NCBI RefSeq assembly: GCF_026651875.1
Contig: NZ_CP104067.1
Location: 806,001-870,000 of the forward strand
Length of the DNA stretch: 64,000 nucleotides
Direction: 5' to 3'
DNA from: Alicyclobacillus fastidiosus
GTDB taxonomy: Bacteria; Bacillota; Bacilli; Alicyclobacillales; Alicyclobacillaceae
The position numbers and the translations under genes were made by a program. This document shows, one piece after another, positions 1 to 9,467 of the stretch. The first letter of the stretch is position 1. Each line of letters begins with the position of its first letter. The notes beneath the pieces were generated by a model. That model searched no databases, was not told the DNA's origin, and was given only the letters and a program-made list of their open reading frames with translations.

Positions 1-13
1 TCCGAGTTGGCTG

Positions 14-42
14 TTGTCATATCGAGCGAGATATGCTAAAAT
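14..42 (+). promoter_or_regulatory. Sigma-A promoter of the tRNA pair
   Basis: The -35 box TTGTCA and -10 box TAAAAT are separated by 17 bases, and a TG dinucleotide one base before the -10 makes it an extended -10 promoter. Transcription would start a few bases before the tRNA-Gly and could run on into the tRNA-Ile2. Confidence 0.7.
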
Positions 43-60
43 ACAACTCGTTCCCTACAC

Positions 61-135
61 GCGGAAGTGGCTCAGGGGTAGAGCATCGCCTTGCCAAGGC
101 GAGGGTCGCGGGTTCGAATCCCGTCTTCCGCTCCA
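61..135 (+). tRNA. tRNA-Gly(GCC)
   Basis: The acceptor arms gcggaag and cttccgc pair perfectly, the anticodon loop ttgccaa carries GCC, the T arm contains ggttcgaatcc, and the terminal CCA is encoded. It lies just downstream of a strong promoter and is followed by a second tRNA in the same direction. Confidence 0.95.
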
Positions 136-210
136 CGAAGCGAATACGGGCTTCTCAACCAAGGGTTCCCCCGTATTAACGGGACTAGTTCGTGCCTTCG
201 GCTCGAACGT

Positions 211-230
211 CGGAATCCCGTCTTCCGCTT
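211..230 (+). repeat. Relic of a tRNA-Gly 3' end
   Basis: Twenty bases (cggaatcccgtcttccgctt) repeat the T-arm and acceptor end of the tRNA-Gly located 76 bases upstream, with two or three changes. This could be a scar of recombination at a tRNA 3' end or of a lost tandem tRNA copy. Confidence 0.6.
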
Positions 231-231
231 A

Positions 232-319
<88 letters not shown>

Positions 320-444
320 CGTTACGTTGCACGATTACTGTTGTAGCAAGGGTTTTACGAATATCGAACATAGTGGTCGATAGGTGAATCTCTTGCGACG
401 ATGATGGTAACTAGACTTGTCTACTCACTCCACGATAAACAGGG

Positions 445-851
445 GTGAGTTTTTTGTTGCTCAAATTTGCAATTGCAGATTTCATCGATCACCGTAGGTA
501 CCGTAACATGTCTACATCTACAGTTTCAGCGTATAGGACTACGCTGACGTTTGCTGGAGGCCGTCCTCAACGTTGGGTAGCTGAGTGGGACCATCAGTTC
601 GACGTGTACTGCACATGGAACGAGAAAACACTACTCATCGAATACAGCGTACGCCGATCACACAGAAGCAGTGGCGGGCAAATTGGCGTAAGAGGTACGA
701 ATGGTACGTGCAACAACAGTGGGATGCTAAGCCAACGGTGGTACTAGTCAATGTGACAGGACAAAAGGAAGATACCATTCATCCGCCCAAAGGCACCGTC
801 GTGTGTCGCACTGTAGATGATGTTCGTCGTGCGCTAAGAAGTCAAGGTTAA
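445..851 (+). pseudogene. Hypothetical protein with a frameshift
   Basis: Two overlapping reading frames each look protein-like over part of their length. The first, from a GTG behind aggggtgag, reads plausibly to about base 650. The second reads plausibly from there to the stop at 851 and ends in a segment containing VVLVNVTGQ and VDDVRRALRSQG. A single frameshift near base 650 would join them into one protein of about 130 residues. The C-terminal part vaguely resembles nuclease-related NERD proteins, but I do not recognise the family with confidence. Confidence 0.35.
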
Positions 852-877
852 AAGTCTGAGGAGACGTTTACTCAGTC

Positions 878-1072
878 TCAATCTATGGATTTAAAGCAGC
901 CATTCTGACAAAAGGATTCATACCGTTGATCGATGAGATTCATCTGTGCTTTGTCAGAACAAATAGGACAGCCAAACGAAATCTTATTGGAACCACTTTG
1001 TTTCATTAACTGAATTGCTGTTTTCTTTGCCCAGAGCACATTGAGTCTGTCTTCACTATTCAAATCAACCAT
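878..1072 (-). CDS. Small zinc-ribbon-like hypothetical protein
   Basis: This encodes about 64 residues with a CPIC pair and a later CQNGC pair, which together could hold one zinc ion. The ATG at 1072 is preceded by aaagag at a seven-base spacing; a TTG six bases earlier is possible but too close to the ribosome binding site. It stands alone among degraded genes. Function is unknown; small zinc-ribbon proteins of this kind are often nucleic-acid binding, but that is only inference. Confidence 0.5.
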   Translation of the reverse strand: MVDLNSEDRLNVLWAKKTAIQLMKQSGSNKISFGCPICSDKAQMNLIDQRYESFCQNGCFKSID

Positions 1073-1393
1073 CTCCAAACTCTTTAGGCGTCGTCATGTG
1101 TAAAAAAATAGCCCTACGATTGCGGGCTAATTTAGGGGGTAAAGCAACAACATGACACCGTCAGTGTAGGACATGACTATTAAATTGCAGTTGAGTAAAC
1201 GTAATGATTGTGTTAACCGGTTCATCATACGTGATACTGAACAGTCCAAATGTGCACTACAAAGCTGAGCCGGAGTACAGACTATGAATTGAAACACGAT
1301 GCCCTCTCGTCCGGCGAGCATTTGGCCGGAGTGTTTCTTGTCTTTTTTAATAGGAACATACGTTCTGGTATCATGTGATCAGAGATGATGAAC

Positions 1394-1710
1394 ATGTGCG
1401 GACGATTTGCGCTAACGGAAGATTGGAGTCAGATCATCGAATACTTGGGGATCACTGCGTCACAGTACGCTATTCCGCCCCGGTACAATATCGCGCGATT
1501 CACAGTTTGGCTGTGGAACATGAGATGAGAGTGGCGGAGTTGGAGCCGGATGGCGTTTGGATGGAGATGAAGGACGGGGCGTTGGTGAAGTATAGCGTGA
1601 GGGAGCTGAAAAGACCGCACAGTGAGATGCGCGTTATCGACTTTTTGCGGTTAAACGTCGAGGATGTTCTGAGCGGGCGACGCATAGAAGCGACTTCACC
1701 AGACGTGTAA
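1394..1710 (+). pseudogene. SRAP (YedK/HMCES) N-terminal relic joined to another gene's 3' end
   Basis: The ATG at 1394 opens a frame starting MCGRFALTEDW and containing PPRYNIAR. This is the signature start of SRAP-domain proteins (YedK/HMCES), in which Cys2 crosslinks abasic sites in single-stranded DNA. It stops after 44 residues, whereas the family has about 220. The following sequence, in another frame, contains VWMEMKDGALVKYSV and matches the end of the small pseudogene at 4550-4759. The locus is therefore a chimaera of two gene relics. Confidence 0.7.
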
Positions 1711-1926
1711 AAGGACTACACGTCGCACAACCCGTAGATCAGCTTAAGTACATGTGACAGCGTTTATCCCTCCGATATACAAATTACTCATTTTGGCTCT
1801 TCATACATGATACCCATAAGGACTAATGTTTACGTACTGTATAAGAAAATTTTACAAGTCTTTAATGATGCTACTGTATAGTCGTCGTAAATAAAAACAC
1901 AAATTTGTCAGAATGGTGGTACAGGG

Positions 1927-3666
1927 ATGACAAACAAAATTCTACGACGACTAGCGATTCGAACAACCGGATTTCTAAATAAGGGTATAAAGTTTAAGGT
2001 TCTCGCACTGCTTACATGTATTATTGTTTTTTCACTAGCTATCACCAATCTGCTCGGCGTACATACGACAAACCAAGTAATACTCGAATCCAGCCAAACA
2101 AAACTGGCTTCACAATTATCCATCGGACGTCACCTAATTGAGAACCAGTACAACGGTGATTGGCAAGTAACATCAGGTAAACTTTGGAAAGGGGACTCCG
2201 TCCTAAACGGAAATAATAACATTCCAACTTTACTCGGGTCTGAAATCGGTGACATGGTAACCATTTATCAAGGAAATAAGTCTGTGGCTACCAGTTTCAA
2301 AACTAACGACGGGCATTACTTGGTGGGCGGTACTTTACCGTCGGATATACAACAGACTGTACTTGAAAAAGGTGAAACGTATATTGGTCAGCAAACGATT
2401 GGTGGGCAACTTTATGAAGTAGCATTTCAGCCAATACAGGATAACACCAATAGGGTGATTGGTGTATGGTCATTGGCTTCTCCACTTACTCAGCTGGTAC
2501 GTCAGCAAACTACGTATCAGTACGAGAGTTTAATCGTAGCCGTACTCGTTCTCATTTTTGGACTCGGACTCGGATGGTTTATGACAAATCGGATGGTCCG
2601 GCCTCTAAAAAAATTAATAGGAACCGCACACGAGATCGGTACAGGGAATTTAGCGGTGCATCTCAGTGATATTCAATCTACAGATGAAATCGGCCAGCTC
2701 GGGAAAGTTTTTAACCAAATGACATTGTCATTGAGAAATTTGATAAACGAATTGACAAGTACTTCTCTAAAATTAGGTACTTCGTCAGAACAGTTTTATA
2801 CTAGTGCTGAAGAAACCAATAAGGCGGCCCAACAAGTAGCGATGACGATTCAGGAAACTTCAAGTACTGTGGGTGAACAAGCAGAGCGTGCGAAAGCAAG
2901 CATGACGGCAATGGAGGAAATGTCCCAAAGCGTTAACCAAATCGCGATAAGTGCACAGTCTGTCACAGAGTCAGCAATGAGTACTTCTGATATCGCTGAT
3001 AACGGAAATAAATCTGTGCAATCAGCCGTCAAGCAAATGAATTCTGTCGGAGAAAGTATTGAGGTACTTTCCGACCTGGTAGATACAGTAAGTCAACGCT
3101 CCCAAGATATTGGACGAATCATCGGGATCATAACGCAGATCGCTTCTCAAACCGATTTGCTCGCATTGAACGCAGCCATAGAAGCTGCACGAGCTGGTGA
3201 ACATGGCCGCGGATTTTCGGTCGTGGCTAGCGAAGTCAGGAAACTTGCGGAACAATCTTCCGGGGCCGCACGACAAATTGCGCAGTTCATTGCCACCATG
3301 CAGTCAGACACAGAACAAGCTGTTAAATCAATGCATACTGCTCAAATCGATGTTAGACAAGGGATTGAAGCTGTTAACACCGCAGGTATTTCATTTGGAC
3401 ACATCCAAATGGCAGTACAGCATGTTACGGATCAAATATTAGGAGTATCATCCGCGTGTCAGCAACTGTCTGCCAGTTCGGCACAAGTGCTTGATTCTAT
3501 CCGATTCATTTCAGATGCAGCCTGGCAAGCGGCTGCTAGCACAGAAACGATTGCCGCTTCCGCTGAAGAGCAGTCGGCTACAATGGAGGACGTAACAGAA
3601 TCAGCTCACCGGCTATCTCAAATGGCTGAACAAATGCAGGAGTTGGCTTCAAGATTTAAACTATAA
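1927..3666 (+). CDS. Methyl-accepting chemotaxis protein
   Basis: This 579-residue transmembrane chemoreceptor would signal ligand binding to CheA/CheW. Membrane helices lie at about residues 24-43 and 200-219 with an extracellular sensor of about 155 residues, probably a single-Cache fold, between them. A HAMP linker follows at about 220-272, then a coiled-coil signalling domain with the hairpin tip around [20 protein letters not shown]. All parts are present and the length is normal, so it looks intact although its neighbours are broken. The ribosome binding site before the ATG is weak. No chemotaxis operon is near, as is usual for orphan receptors. Confidence 0.93.
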   Translation: MTNKILRRLAIRTTGFLNKGIKFKVLALLTCIIVFSLAITNLLGVHTTNQVILESSQTKLASQLSIGRHLIENQYNGDWQVTSGKLWKGDSVLNGNNNIPTLLGSEIGDMVTIYQGNKSVATSFKTNDGHYLVGGTLPSDIQQTVLEKGETYIGQQTIGGQLYEVAFQPIQDNTNRVIGVWSLASPLTQLVRQQTTYQYESLIVAVLVLIFGLGLGWFMTNRMVRPLKKLIGTAHEIGTGNLAVHLSDIQSTDEIGQLGKVFNQMTLSLRNLINELTSTSLKLGTSSEQFYTSAEETNKAAQQVAMTIQETSSTVGEQAERAKASMTAMEEMSQSVNQIAISAQSVTESAMSTSDIADNGNKSVQSAVKQMNSVGESIEVLSDLVDTVSQRSQDIGRIIGIITQIASQTDLLALNAAIEAARAGEHGRGFSVVASEVRKLAEQSSGAARQIAQFIATMQSDTEQAVKSMHTAQIDVRQGIEAVNTAGISFGHIQMAVQHVTDQILGVSSACQQLSASSAQVLDSIRFISDAAWQAAASTETIAASAEEQSATMEDVTESAHRLSQMAEQMQELASRFKL

Positions 3667-3682
3667 CTTTCCATTACATTAC

Positions 3683-3725
3683 AAAAGCGGGATCTCGCCT
3701 GTCAAATTAGGGAGCCCGTTTTTGT
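3683..3725. terminator. Bidirectional terminator
   Basis: An imperfect hairpin, aaaagcgggatctc pairing with gggagcccgttttt, has a T run on one strand and an A run on the other. It ends the chemoreceptor gene and faces the truncated EAL gene. Confidence 0.6.
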
Positions 3726-4325
3726 ATGCAAGAACCAATTATCAAATTCATAACGAGCTATTTGATACCCTTGATCTCTAAAGTGTTTAACCAATTTAAG
3801 GAATGAAGGGTAATCGTCAATCGCATGGTGTTCTGTAATTTCAAATACAATTTGCTTTGGATCTAATCCAACTTCCTCAATAAGCTTCAGGGTCTCACCC
3901 TGGCGAAATGTAGGTTCGAACAGTATTTTCGGCGAAAGGTTAATAAATAGTTTGTCTCCAGGCCCTACGTTTGATTGACGGATGGACTGATTTCTACAAA
4001 TCCGTTCAACCTCGAGAAGGTATCCGAGTTGCTCTGCACAATCAAACAGATCACGAGGGTGCTCGAACTCCGATCCAATGGGACCTCTGGACAAACCCTC
4101 CCAACCAAAGGGTGTCATTGTATCAAGATGAACAATCGGCTGATAATAACTAGAAATATTTTTGGATTCAATAAGTCGTTCAAGCTCTTCAACCAGAAAA
4201 AGCGGTTTTGCGTCGGAATATCTCCGAGCGTTCCTTCCTGCCAATGTAATTAATTGGTATAGGCGTTCACCCGGCGGTTGTTCATCAAGTGATAAAGAGT
4301 GAGAGAGACCATAGCGTAGACGCAA
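3702..4325 (-). pseudogene. C-terminally truncated EAL-domain protein
   Basis: The frame reads as the first half of an EAL cyclic-di-GMP phosphodiesterase. YYQPIVHLD is followed by WEGLSRGP, which replaces the EAL signature with EGL, then LFINLSPKI and IVFEITEHHAIDD. It breaks off just before the segment that should contain DDFGTGYSSL and the catalytic acidic residues, and runs into the terminator of the convergent chemoreceptor. The residues before the EAL start may be the end of a GGDEF domain, so the N-terminus may be lost too. It cannot encode a working phosphodiesterase. Confidence 0.75.
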
Positions 4326-4440
4326 TGATGAATATCCGAGGAAACTGACACGCGCATTTACTATCTCTTGGCTTCGATGGACAAATCCGTGAATTAACCG
4401 AGCATGCCGGTCATTTTACGTGACGGACACCGATGAGTTG

Positions 4441-4553
4441 CTGACGGTGATCGCGCCCCGTATCCAGACTATGATATGTACTGGTACCAGGTCGACAAGA
4501 TGATGGGCAACGTGAATAATGACTCAGAGAAATATGTGGAGGAATTACAATAA
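4441..4553 (+). pseudogene. Coding trace upstream of a broken small gene
   Basis: An open frame without a start reads into YWYQVDKMMGNVNNDSEKY and stops at 4553, four bases into the next broken gene. The composition is protein-like and the overlap suggests the two were once translationally coupled. The family is not recognised. Confidence 0.35.
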
Positions 4554-4759
4554 GCCAATACAAATTTTACGCTACGCTACACGATGGATCGGTGCAATGG
4601 TACCCGGTGTTCGTGACTGTCGACGCAGGTACGCGAGATGAAGCGATAAAGACCATGGCCGATGAGAATGACTTGACGGTAGTCGAGGAAGACGCCAATA
4701 GTGTTTGGATGTAGATGAAGGATGGGGCTCTGGTGAAGTACGACGTGAGCTTAGCCTAA
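4550..4759 (+). pseudogene. Small hypothetical protein with lost start and internal TAG
   Basis: A 69-residue frame begins YKFYATLHDGSVQWYP and ends MKDGALVKYDVSLA. A perfect GGAGG sits seven bases before codon 1, but that codon is ATA rather than ATG, and codon 55 is TAG. Two independent lesions argue for a pseudogene. The C-terminal part is homologous to the tail of the chimaera at 1394-1710, so a small gene family once existed in this island. Confidence 0.65.
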
Positions 4760-4836
4760 TTGGATATTTGTAGCGTACACGCTTCATTGAGTACCCAAAG
4801 CGACAGTGTCTATAATTGAGTCGCCCAATACTCAGT

Positions 4837-4883
4837 CTCCTCGCACGCCTCTTTCCAAGATCATCTGTGCGAGGAGATTTTTT
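4837..4883 (+). terminator. Rho-independent terminator
   Basis: The arms ctcctcgcac and gtgcgaggag pair perfectly and are followed by atttttt. It would end transcription of the broken small genes upstream. Confidence 0.85.
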
Positions 4884-4885
4884 AT

Positions 4886-5098
4886 GTGGAATGGGCCACC
4901 GTCAGCCCCAACCATCGCGCTGACAGCAATGGCGACCACACACGCCGCCACTACCTGTTGCGCGTTCCGTATTTAACCCTGATAGCATCCATCCATCTGG
5001 ACGTATGGACGGATACCCCGATCAAGCTCCCCTGCGTTATTAATGTGGCCACGAATTACGTCTATATTCAGATCATCCCGCGCCCGAACGAGCACTAG
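4886..5098 (+). other. Doubtful 70-codon open frame between two terminators
   Basis: A GTG-initiated frame of 70 codons fills the space between two strong terminators but has no ribosome binding site of its own. A competing ATG frame at 4884 stops after 26 codons. No family is recognised. It may be a fragment or a chance frame. Confidence 0.2.
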
Positions 5099-5118
5099 CA
5101 AAACTCCCTGTACAACGC

Positions 5119-5153
5119 AACAAAGCTACCTGTCCTGAGTAGGTAGCTTTGTT
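5119..5153. terminator. Bidirectional terminator
   Basis: Thirteen-base perfect arms, aacaaagctacct and aggtagctttgtt, enclose a nine-base loop, with T or A runs on both strands. It separates this region from the cellulose-synthase-like relic on the opposite strand. Confidence 0.8.
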
Positions 5154-5213
5154 CCGATACATAGTGTGGATATGTCGCCATAAGGGAATAGTGTACCCCT
5201 TGCCAATTCCACC

Positions 5214-6121
5214 TTACGAGGATATTGTGTCATTAGATTGGTCAAATGGAACACGTTTCCTTTTATAACGACGAGGCTTTCTTCCAAGATAGAACTTCGC
5301 TGAGCGTAATAGGGAAGAAAAGATGTTAGCACCCCCAGAATATTTAAATTGTTCCATAATATCCTCCTTTTGGTCATACATCAGTTTGATAAGCTGTTTA
5401 TATTGAGAAAGTGGCAGGTTATCCCAAACTAATCGCATCTCGAATCTATCGGACAACAAAGCCTGTACTTCCCGGACGTGTATAAGACCATCAATACCTT
5501 CTACTGATAATTCAGTAAAATGAGGGAACGCTTCTTCCGTTTGCAACCCAGTAGGATTGAAGTGTAAATCCATAGACGTAACCAATCAACAGGGCAACGA
5601 GGGGAACCAAAGACTGCCACACAATTTGTATAAACCTTAACCTTATCCGCTGGATAATCTAAATACGTACAAGCGGTGAGCGTTCGCTTTAAGACAGACA
5701 CAGGCTCATTATAGGTTGCGACAAAAACATCAACTGTCGGATAGTATTCTACATCCAAAATTAACGTGTCCTTTATATTCGTACCACGATGCATAAGGAA
5801 ATAAAAAATGGCCTGTTGAAAGTAACCGAGGTATTCTGCGCTAAGTAATAAAATTGAAGTGATAACATCCGCTGTTGTGTTAAATTCAACCGTATATACT
5901 GTTCTCCAGTACATGTAAATTGTAGAAAACACAAAGGAAACAAAAATCAGGGTCAATTGAATTAAACGAGAGAATTTTGATAAGGGATATAGAATTAAAA
6001 CTGTTGCGAGACAAAATAAGATGTATAGAACTCCTCGGTATGATATTCCAGATAAATGCTCATTTAATACATGAATTCCTTGTGTATATAAATGTATTAC
6101 GAAGTTACTTAAATGCGGCAT
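5214..6121 (-). pseudogene. Cellulose-synthase-like glycosyltransferase with internal deletion
   Basis: The 5' part, from the ATG at 6121 behind aaggtg, has several membrane helices and then YPTVDVFVATYNEPVSVLKR, the start of the GT2 domain of BcsA-like synthases. It then loses frame near 5590. The 3' part, ending at 5214, reads like the PilZ-containing C-terminus of the same enzymes (RLVWDNLPLSQ, IKLMYDQKEDIMEQ). The DxD, TED and QxxRW catalytic segments and the central channel helices are missing, so several hundred codons have been deleted. With the nearby truncated EAL gene it points to a lost c-di-GMP-controlled polysaccharide system. Confidence 0.75.
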
Positions 6122-6319
6122 AATAGGACACCTTAACCATATTTGCACCTTATTAGCATCGAATTAACAACAAAAAAGTAAATCCAAACGGACACCGCGT
6201 CATTCCTATATCGCCAAGGAAGTGGCAGGAGAAGTGGAATACACGACTGGCATGGTACGATAATTTGTCGCACGGTAAGCGAAATACCGCATCGATTGAG
6301 ACGGATTAGATAAAAAAAC

Positions 6320-6356
6320 GACCCCTTCGACGTCTAATCTTAGGGGTCAATTTTCA
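6320..6356. terminator. Hairpin terminator
   Basis: The arms gacccct and aggggtc are flanked by an A run on the left and a T-rich run on the right. No intact gene ends here, so it probably belonged to a deleted gene. Confidence 0.6.
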
Positions 6357-6374
6357 TTTTAAAGGAGCGCAAAT

Positions 6375-6425
6375 GTGAACAACCAACACCAACAGGACAT
6401 CGTGATCGTACAACATGGATGTTGA
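6375..6425 (+). pseudogene. Sixteen-codon stub behind a strong ribosome binding site
   Basis: The sequence aaaggag sits seven bases before a GTG, giving a 16-residue peptide with DIVIVQHGC at its end. The good initiation signal with almost no coding sequence suggests the 5' stub of a deleted gene, though a short leader peptide is possible. Confidence 0.35.
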
Positions 6426-6508
6426 GGTTTTGTTTCACGCTCGTAATAATTGTGTGAATGCCTCGTTAGAACCCACGCCATCCCCTGTTGCGGTAGGACG
6501 AACGTGGC

Positions 6509-6730
6509 GTGTTGAAATCAGACGTTGGACTCTCTACCGCCGCTACTTCATTAAGTCAGTTCGTAAAGGCATTTAATCAGCTAGCCTCATCGTTTCCGCA
6601 GCCGTCAAACACTTCGACACCATTAAAGGTACAGGGATCAGCACAGTTATCCAATGGAGTTGGTCTTGGTGATACCGTGCAATGGATTGAATCGCATTTG
6701 GAAAACCTAGTACCGCCCAAAAGCCATTAG
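6509..6730 (+). CDS. Hypothetical protein, doubtful
   Basis: A TTG-initiated frame of 73 residues is rich in Ser, Thr, Leu and Gln and has no recognised domain and no clear ribosome binding site. It precedes the better-supported small gene at 6786. It may be the 3' end of a larger degraded gene. Confidence 0.25.
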   Translation: MLKSDVGLSTAATSLSQFVKAFNQLASSFPQPSNTSTPLKVQGSAQLSNGVGLGDTVQWIESHLENLVPPKSH

Positions 6731-6785
6731 ATAAGAGTGGCTACGGAATGGATGCATACGCTGAAACACAATACAGGTGGATTAT

Positions 6786-7106
6786 ATGAATGGCCGTGTT
6801 GACTATTACGAAAAGGATTATTCGTCCGATGAGCCATTGTCCACCGGAGAGGCGGATGCTAAAAAGATAATTCCTAAGGACGCTGTATTTACGGGGCGTA
6901 CATATACGCACGACAATGGCGGGGCAAAGGAAATCATCTATGTGTATAGGAGTATGTCGATCGAACATTTGTGGCCTGCCGATGAGTTTGCGAATGCGGA
7001 TGGCGTAAATCAGCCTGGTGTGTTTGATGTCGCATACGAGTATGACACGCAAAATGATCCAACTCAGTTAATGGCCGTAGTTGTATTTGCAGGCGACAAC
7101 CCATAA
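6786..7106 (+). CDS. Conserved-looking hypothetical protein
   Basis: This encodes 106 acidic residues starting MNGRVDYYEKDY. The ATG has aggtgg five bases upstream and overlaps the TGA of a short upstream frame by ATGA, which suggests translational coupling. There is no signal peptide, membrane helix or recognised motif. The second half reads like a compact beta-rich protein. It is one of the few undamaged genes between the duplicated tRNAs. Confidence 0.45.
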   Translation: MNGRVDYYEKDYSSDEPLSTGEADAKKIIPKDAVFTGRTYTHDNGGAKEIIYVYRSMSIEHLWPADEFANADGVNQPGVFDVAYEYDTQNDPTQLMAVVVFAGDNP

Positions 7107-7208
7107 TTGTTCCCAACATAACTCCTCTGTCCACGTCGGACTGGGGTCTTTTTATGTTCAAGTGCATATACATCGTGCTATGCCACGGTTAGTCAAATGT
7201 GCGACTAC

Positions 7209-7237
7209 TTGATTTTGCCCGACGCCCACTTTATTAT
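7209..7237 (+). promoter_or_regulatory. Putative promoter of the second tRNA-Ile2
   Basis: TTGATT and TATTAT are separated by 17 bases, about 55 bases before the tRNA. This would give the second copy its own transcription. Confidence 0.5.
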
Positions 7238-7287
7238 TGCGGTGAAGAGTGGACAAGATCTAGTAGTCGATGCAAGCTTGAACGTGC

Positions 7288-7375
<88 letters not shown>

Positions 7376-7383
7376 TCCCGAAG

Positions 7384-7408
7384 AACCCTTGAGAAATCAA
7401 GGGTTTTT
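7384..7408 (+). terminator. tRNA terminator
   Basis: The perfect arms aacccttga and tcaagggtt around a gaaa tetraloop are followed by a T run, fourteen bases after the tRNA CCA. Confidence 0.9.
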
Positions 7409-7678
7409 GTATGTCTGTCTACAAACAAGTCATCATCCGACGCCTCCACGAGTATCTCACGACTGTGACTCCTAGCAACACGAACGGATTAGTCGACCAG
7501 GTAAAGCAATGTCGATCCCGCCATTGCACGAAAAAAGTTTACACCAGCCCGAGCAAATGGGCTATCGGCTTATGTTGGCCATCCTTCTTGTTTAACCAAA
7601 CAACCAAAATACATGTTTTTTGTAAACGTGACAATTATAGTATTGGGTTTGATCATGAAGTATGGATGGTGAACGTTG

Positions 7679-8899
7679 ATGCTTGATGCGAAGACTGTAG
7701 AAATTGTAAAGTTGACAGCACCAGTGTTAAAGGAACACAGTCACGATATTGGGCATCGCTTCTACGAGCTGCTGTTTTCAAAAGTCCCAGAGCTTAACAA
7801 TATGTTCAATCAAACAAATCAGAAAAGGGGATTACAGCAGGACGCACTTGCCTATGCAGTTTACGAGGCTGGAGCAAACATTGAACACCTAGATGCCATT
7901 AAACCAATGGTACATCGGATCACTCAAAAGCACCGAGCCCTGGGTGTCAAAGCAGAACACTATCCAGTAGTTGGGGGAACACTCCTTGCTGCTGTAAAGG
8001 ACGTTTTAGGTGCTGCCGCTACGGATGAAATCATTGACGCGTGGGGTAGAACGTACAGCTATATTGCCGACATATTCATCAGTGCTGAACAAGGACTATA
8101 TGATGAAATGGAACATAAACAAGGCGGATGGATTGGAGTAAGGAACTTCGTTGTAGACAGGAAGATCAAGGAAAGCGACGTCATCACCTCATTTTACCTG
8201 AAGCCTGAAGATGGCAAACCGATTGCGTCGTATGAAGCAGGTCAATATATAACCGTTTGGCTCGACATTCCCGGTGAAAAATACACACATGTACGCCATT
8301 ACAGCCTATCGGAGGCTCCAGGCAAGGACTTTTACCGCATTAGTGTGAAGCGTGAAGAGGGGCGTGCAAATGTCCCTTCTGGAATTGTATCGACCTATAT
8401 TCATGACCATGTCGACGAGGGCAGTCATCTGAAAGTCAGTGCACCAGCCGGTGATTTCACTATTTACACCAAGAATACCCCGATTGTACTAATCAGTGGA
8501 GGCGTTGGAATCACACCTATGATTAGTATGCTAAATACGATAGTCGAAACGCAGCCAGAACGACAGGTTACGTTTATTCATGCTGCAATGAACAGTAAAG
8601 TCCATGCGATGAAGGAACACATCGGAAAATTGGCGAGGCAACATGAGCGCGTGAAGTCATTTGTGTGTTATGAGTCGCCGACCGAACAGGACCGTGCGGA
8701 ACACAACTATGATAAAGAAGGGTTTGTGACCTTGGAGTGGCTGAGTTCAGTTATTGACGACAAGCAGGCAGATTTTTATGTTTGTGGCCCATTGCCTTTC
8801 ATGAGGGTAGTGTTACGCGCGCTGAAGGATATGGAGATCCCCGACGACCGTAGTCACTATGAGTCCTTTAGTCCTGTTGGGATCTTAGAGGAAGCATAA
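7679..8899 (+). CDS. hmp: Flavohemoglobin (nitric oxide dioxygenase)
   Basis: This cytoplasmic 406-residue enzyme would convert nitric oxide to nitrate using O2 and NAD(P)H. The N-terminal globin has B10 Tyr29, E7 Gln53 and proximal His85 in ITQKH, at the same positions as in E. coli Hmp. The FAD module contains RHYSLS and the NAD module GGVGITPM, with CGPLPFM near the C-terminus. The ATG at 7679 is preferred over the TTG three bases earlier because ggatggtg lies at a suitable distance. It is monocistronic, with its own terminator. Regulation by NsrR or ResD would be typical, but I could not identify a clean operator. Confidence 0.96.
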   Translation: MLDAKTVEIVKLTAPVLKEHSHDIGHRFYELLFSKVPELNNMFNQTNQKRGLQQDALAYAVYEAGANIEHLDAIKPMVHRITQKHRALGVKAEHYPVVGGTLLAAVKDVLGAAATDEIIDAWGRTYSYIADIFISAEQGLYDEMEHKQGGWIGVRNFVVDRKIKESDVITSFYLKPEDGKPIASYEAGQYITVWLDIPGEKYTHVRHYSLSEAPGKDFYRISVKREEGRANVPSGIVSTYIHDHVDEGSHLKVSAPAGDFTIYTKNTPIVLISGGVGITPMISMLNTIVETQPERQVTFIHAAMNSKVHAMKEHIGKLARQHERVKSFVCYESPTEQDRAEHNYDKEGFVTLEWLSSVIDDKQADFYVCGPLPFMRVVLRALKDMEIPDDRSHYESFSPVGILEEA

Positions 8900-8960
8900 T
8901 TAAAACGTATATCCAATATGACACTACAAAAAATCACGAGCAGTTGAATACCTTGGCAAC

Positions 8961-8991
8961 GGGGCTGTCAGCTTATGCTGACGGTCCTTTT
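8961..8991 (+). terminator. hmp terminator
   Basis: The arms ctgtcagc and gctgacgg around a ttat loop extend by weaker pairs and end in cctttt. Confidence 0.75.
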
Positions 8992-9467
8992 GATGCACAC
9001 ATTACAGTTTTCTTTTATGGCTAGAGTACAAGGACGACGCAGGGTATGATAAAGCTACACGCCAACTTGATAAAGATCTTTGGTTCTTGGAAGCTCATCT
9101 ATCCGATTGAAGCCTTGATGTTCTGTACGTAGCAAACTTGCGCCTAGAGGGTTTGGAAGGTCCTCTGCGATCGCGGTATCCTGACTTTACTCCTTGGGGT
9201 GAACCTTATGCAGATAGGGCGGCCTAGCCGCCCTGTTGTGCATTGTACGGTATTATTTCCGCATGCTCCTAGAGAGTTAATTCCGACAGAAAGAGTAACA
9301 TCGAGGATGCGGCAAAGGAATTGCCGGTCGATCAGTGAAGTGCCGTAAAATGAAATCGGATATCCTCTTCGAATCTAAGAAACAAACTACTCTATATTGC
9401 TCGCTTTTCCTTTGTTCACGTTATTGATTCAACCATTCGTAAAAAACTAGACTTTACCTGAGTAACT
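8992..9467. other. Intergenic region with one hairpin and a coding trace
   Basis: No intact gene is visible. A stopless frame ending near 9110 reads KDLWFLEAHLSD and may be a relic. A perfect hairpin, agggcggc/gccgccct, lies at 9216-9234 followed by gttgtg, possibly the terminator of the lost gene. Confidence 0.5.

Noticed and set aside
7411..7678. Open frame of about 90 codons between the tRNA terminator and hmp
   Set aside because: It has no ribosome binding site, starts inside the terminator tail, and its composition is not protein-like. The space more likely holds the hmp promoter.
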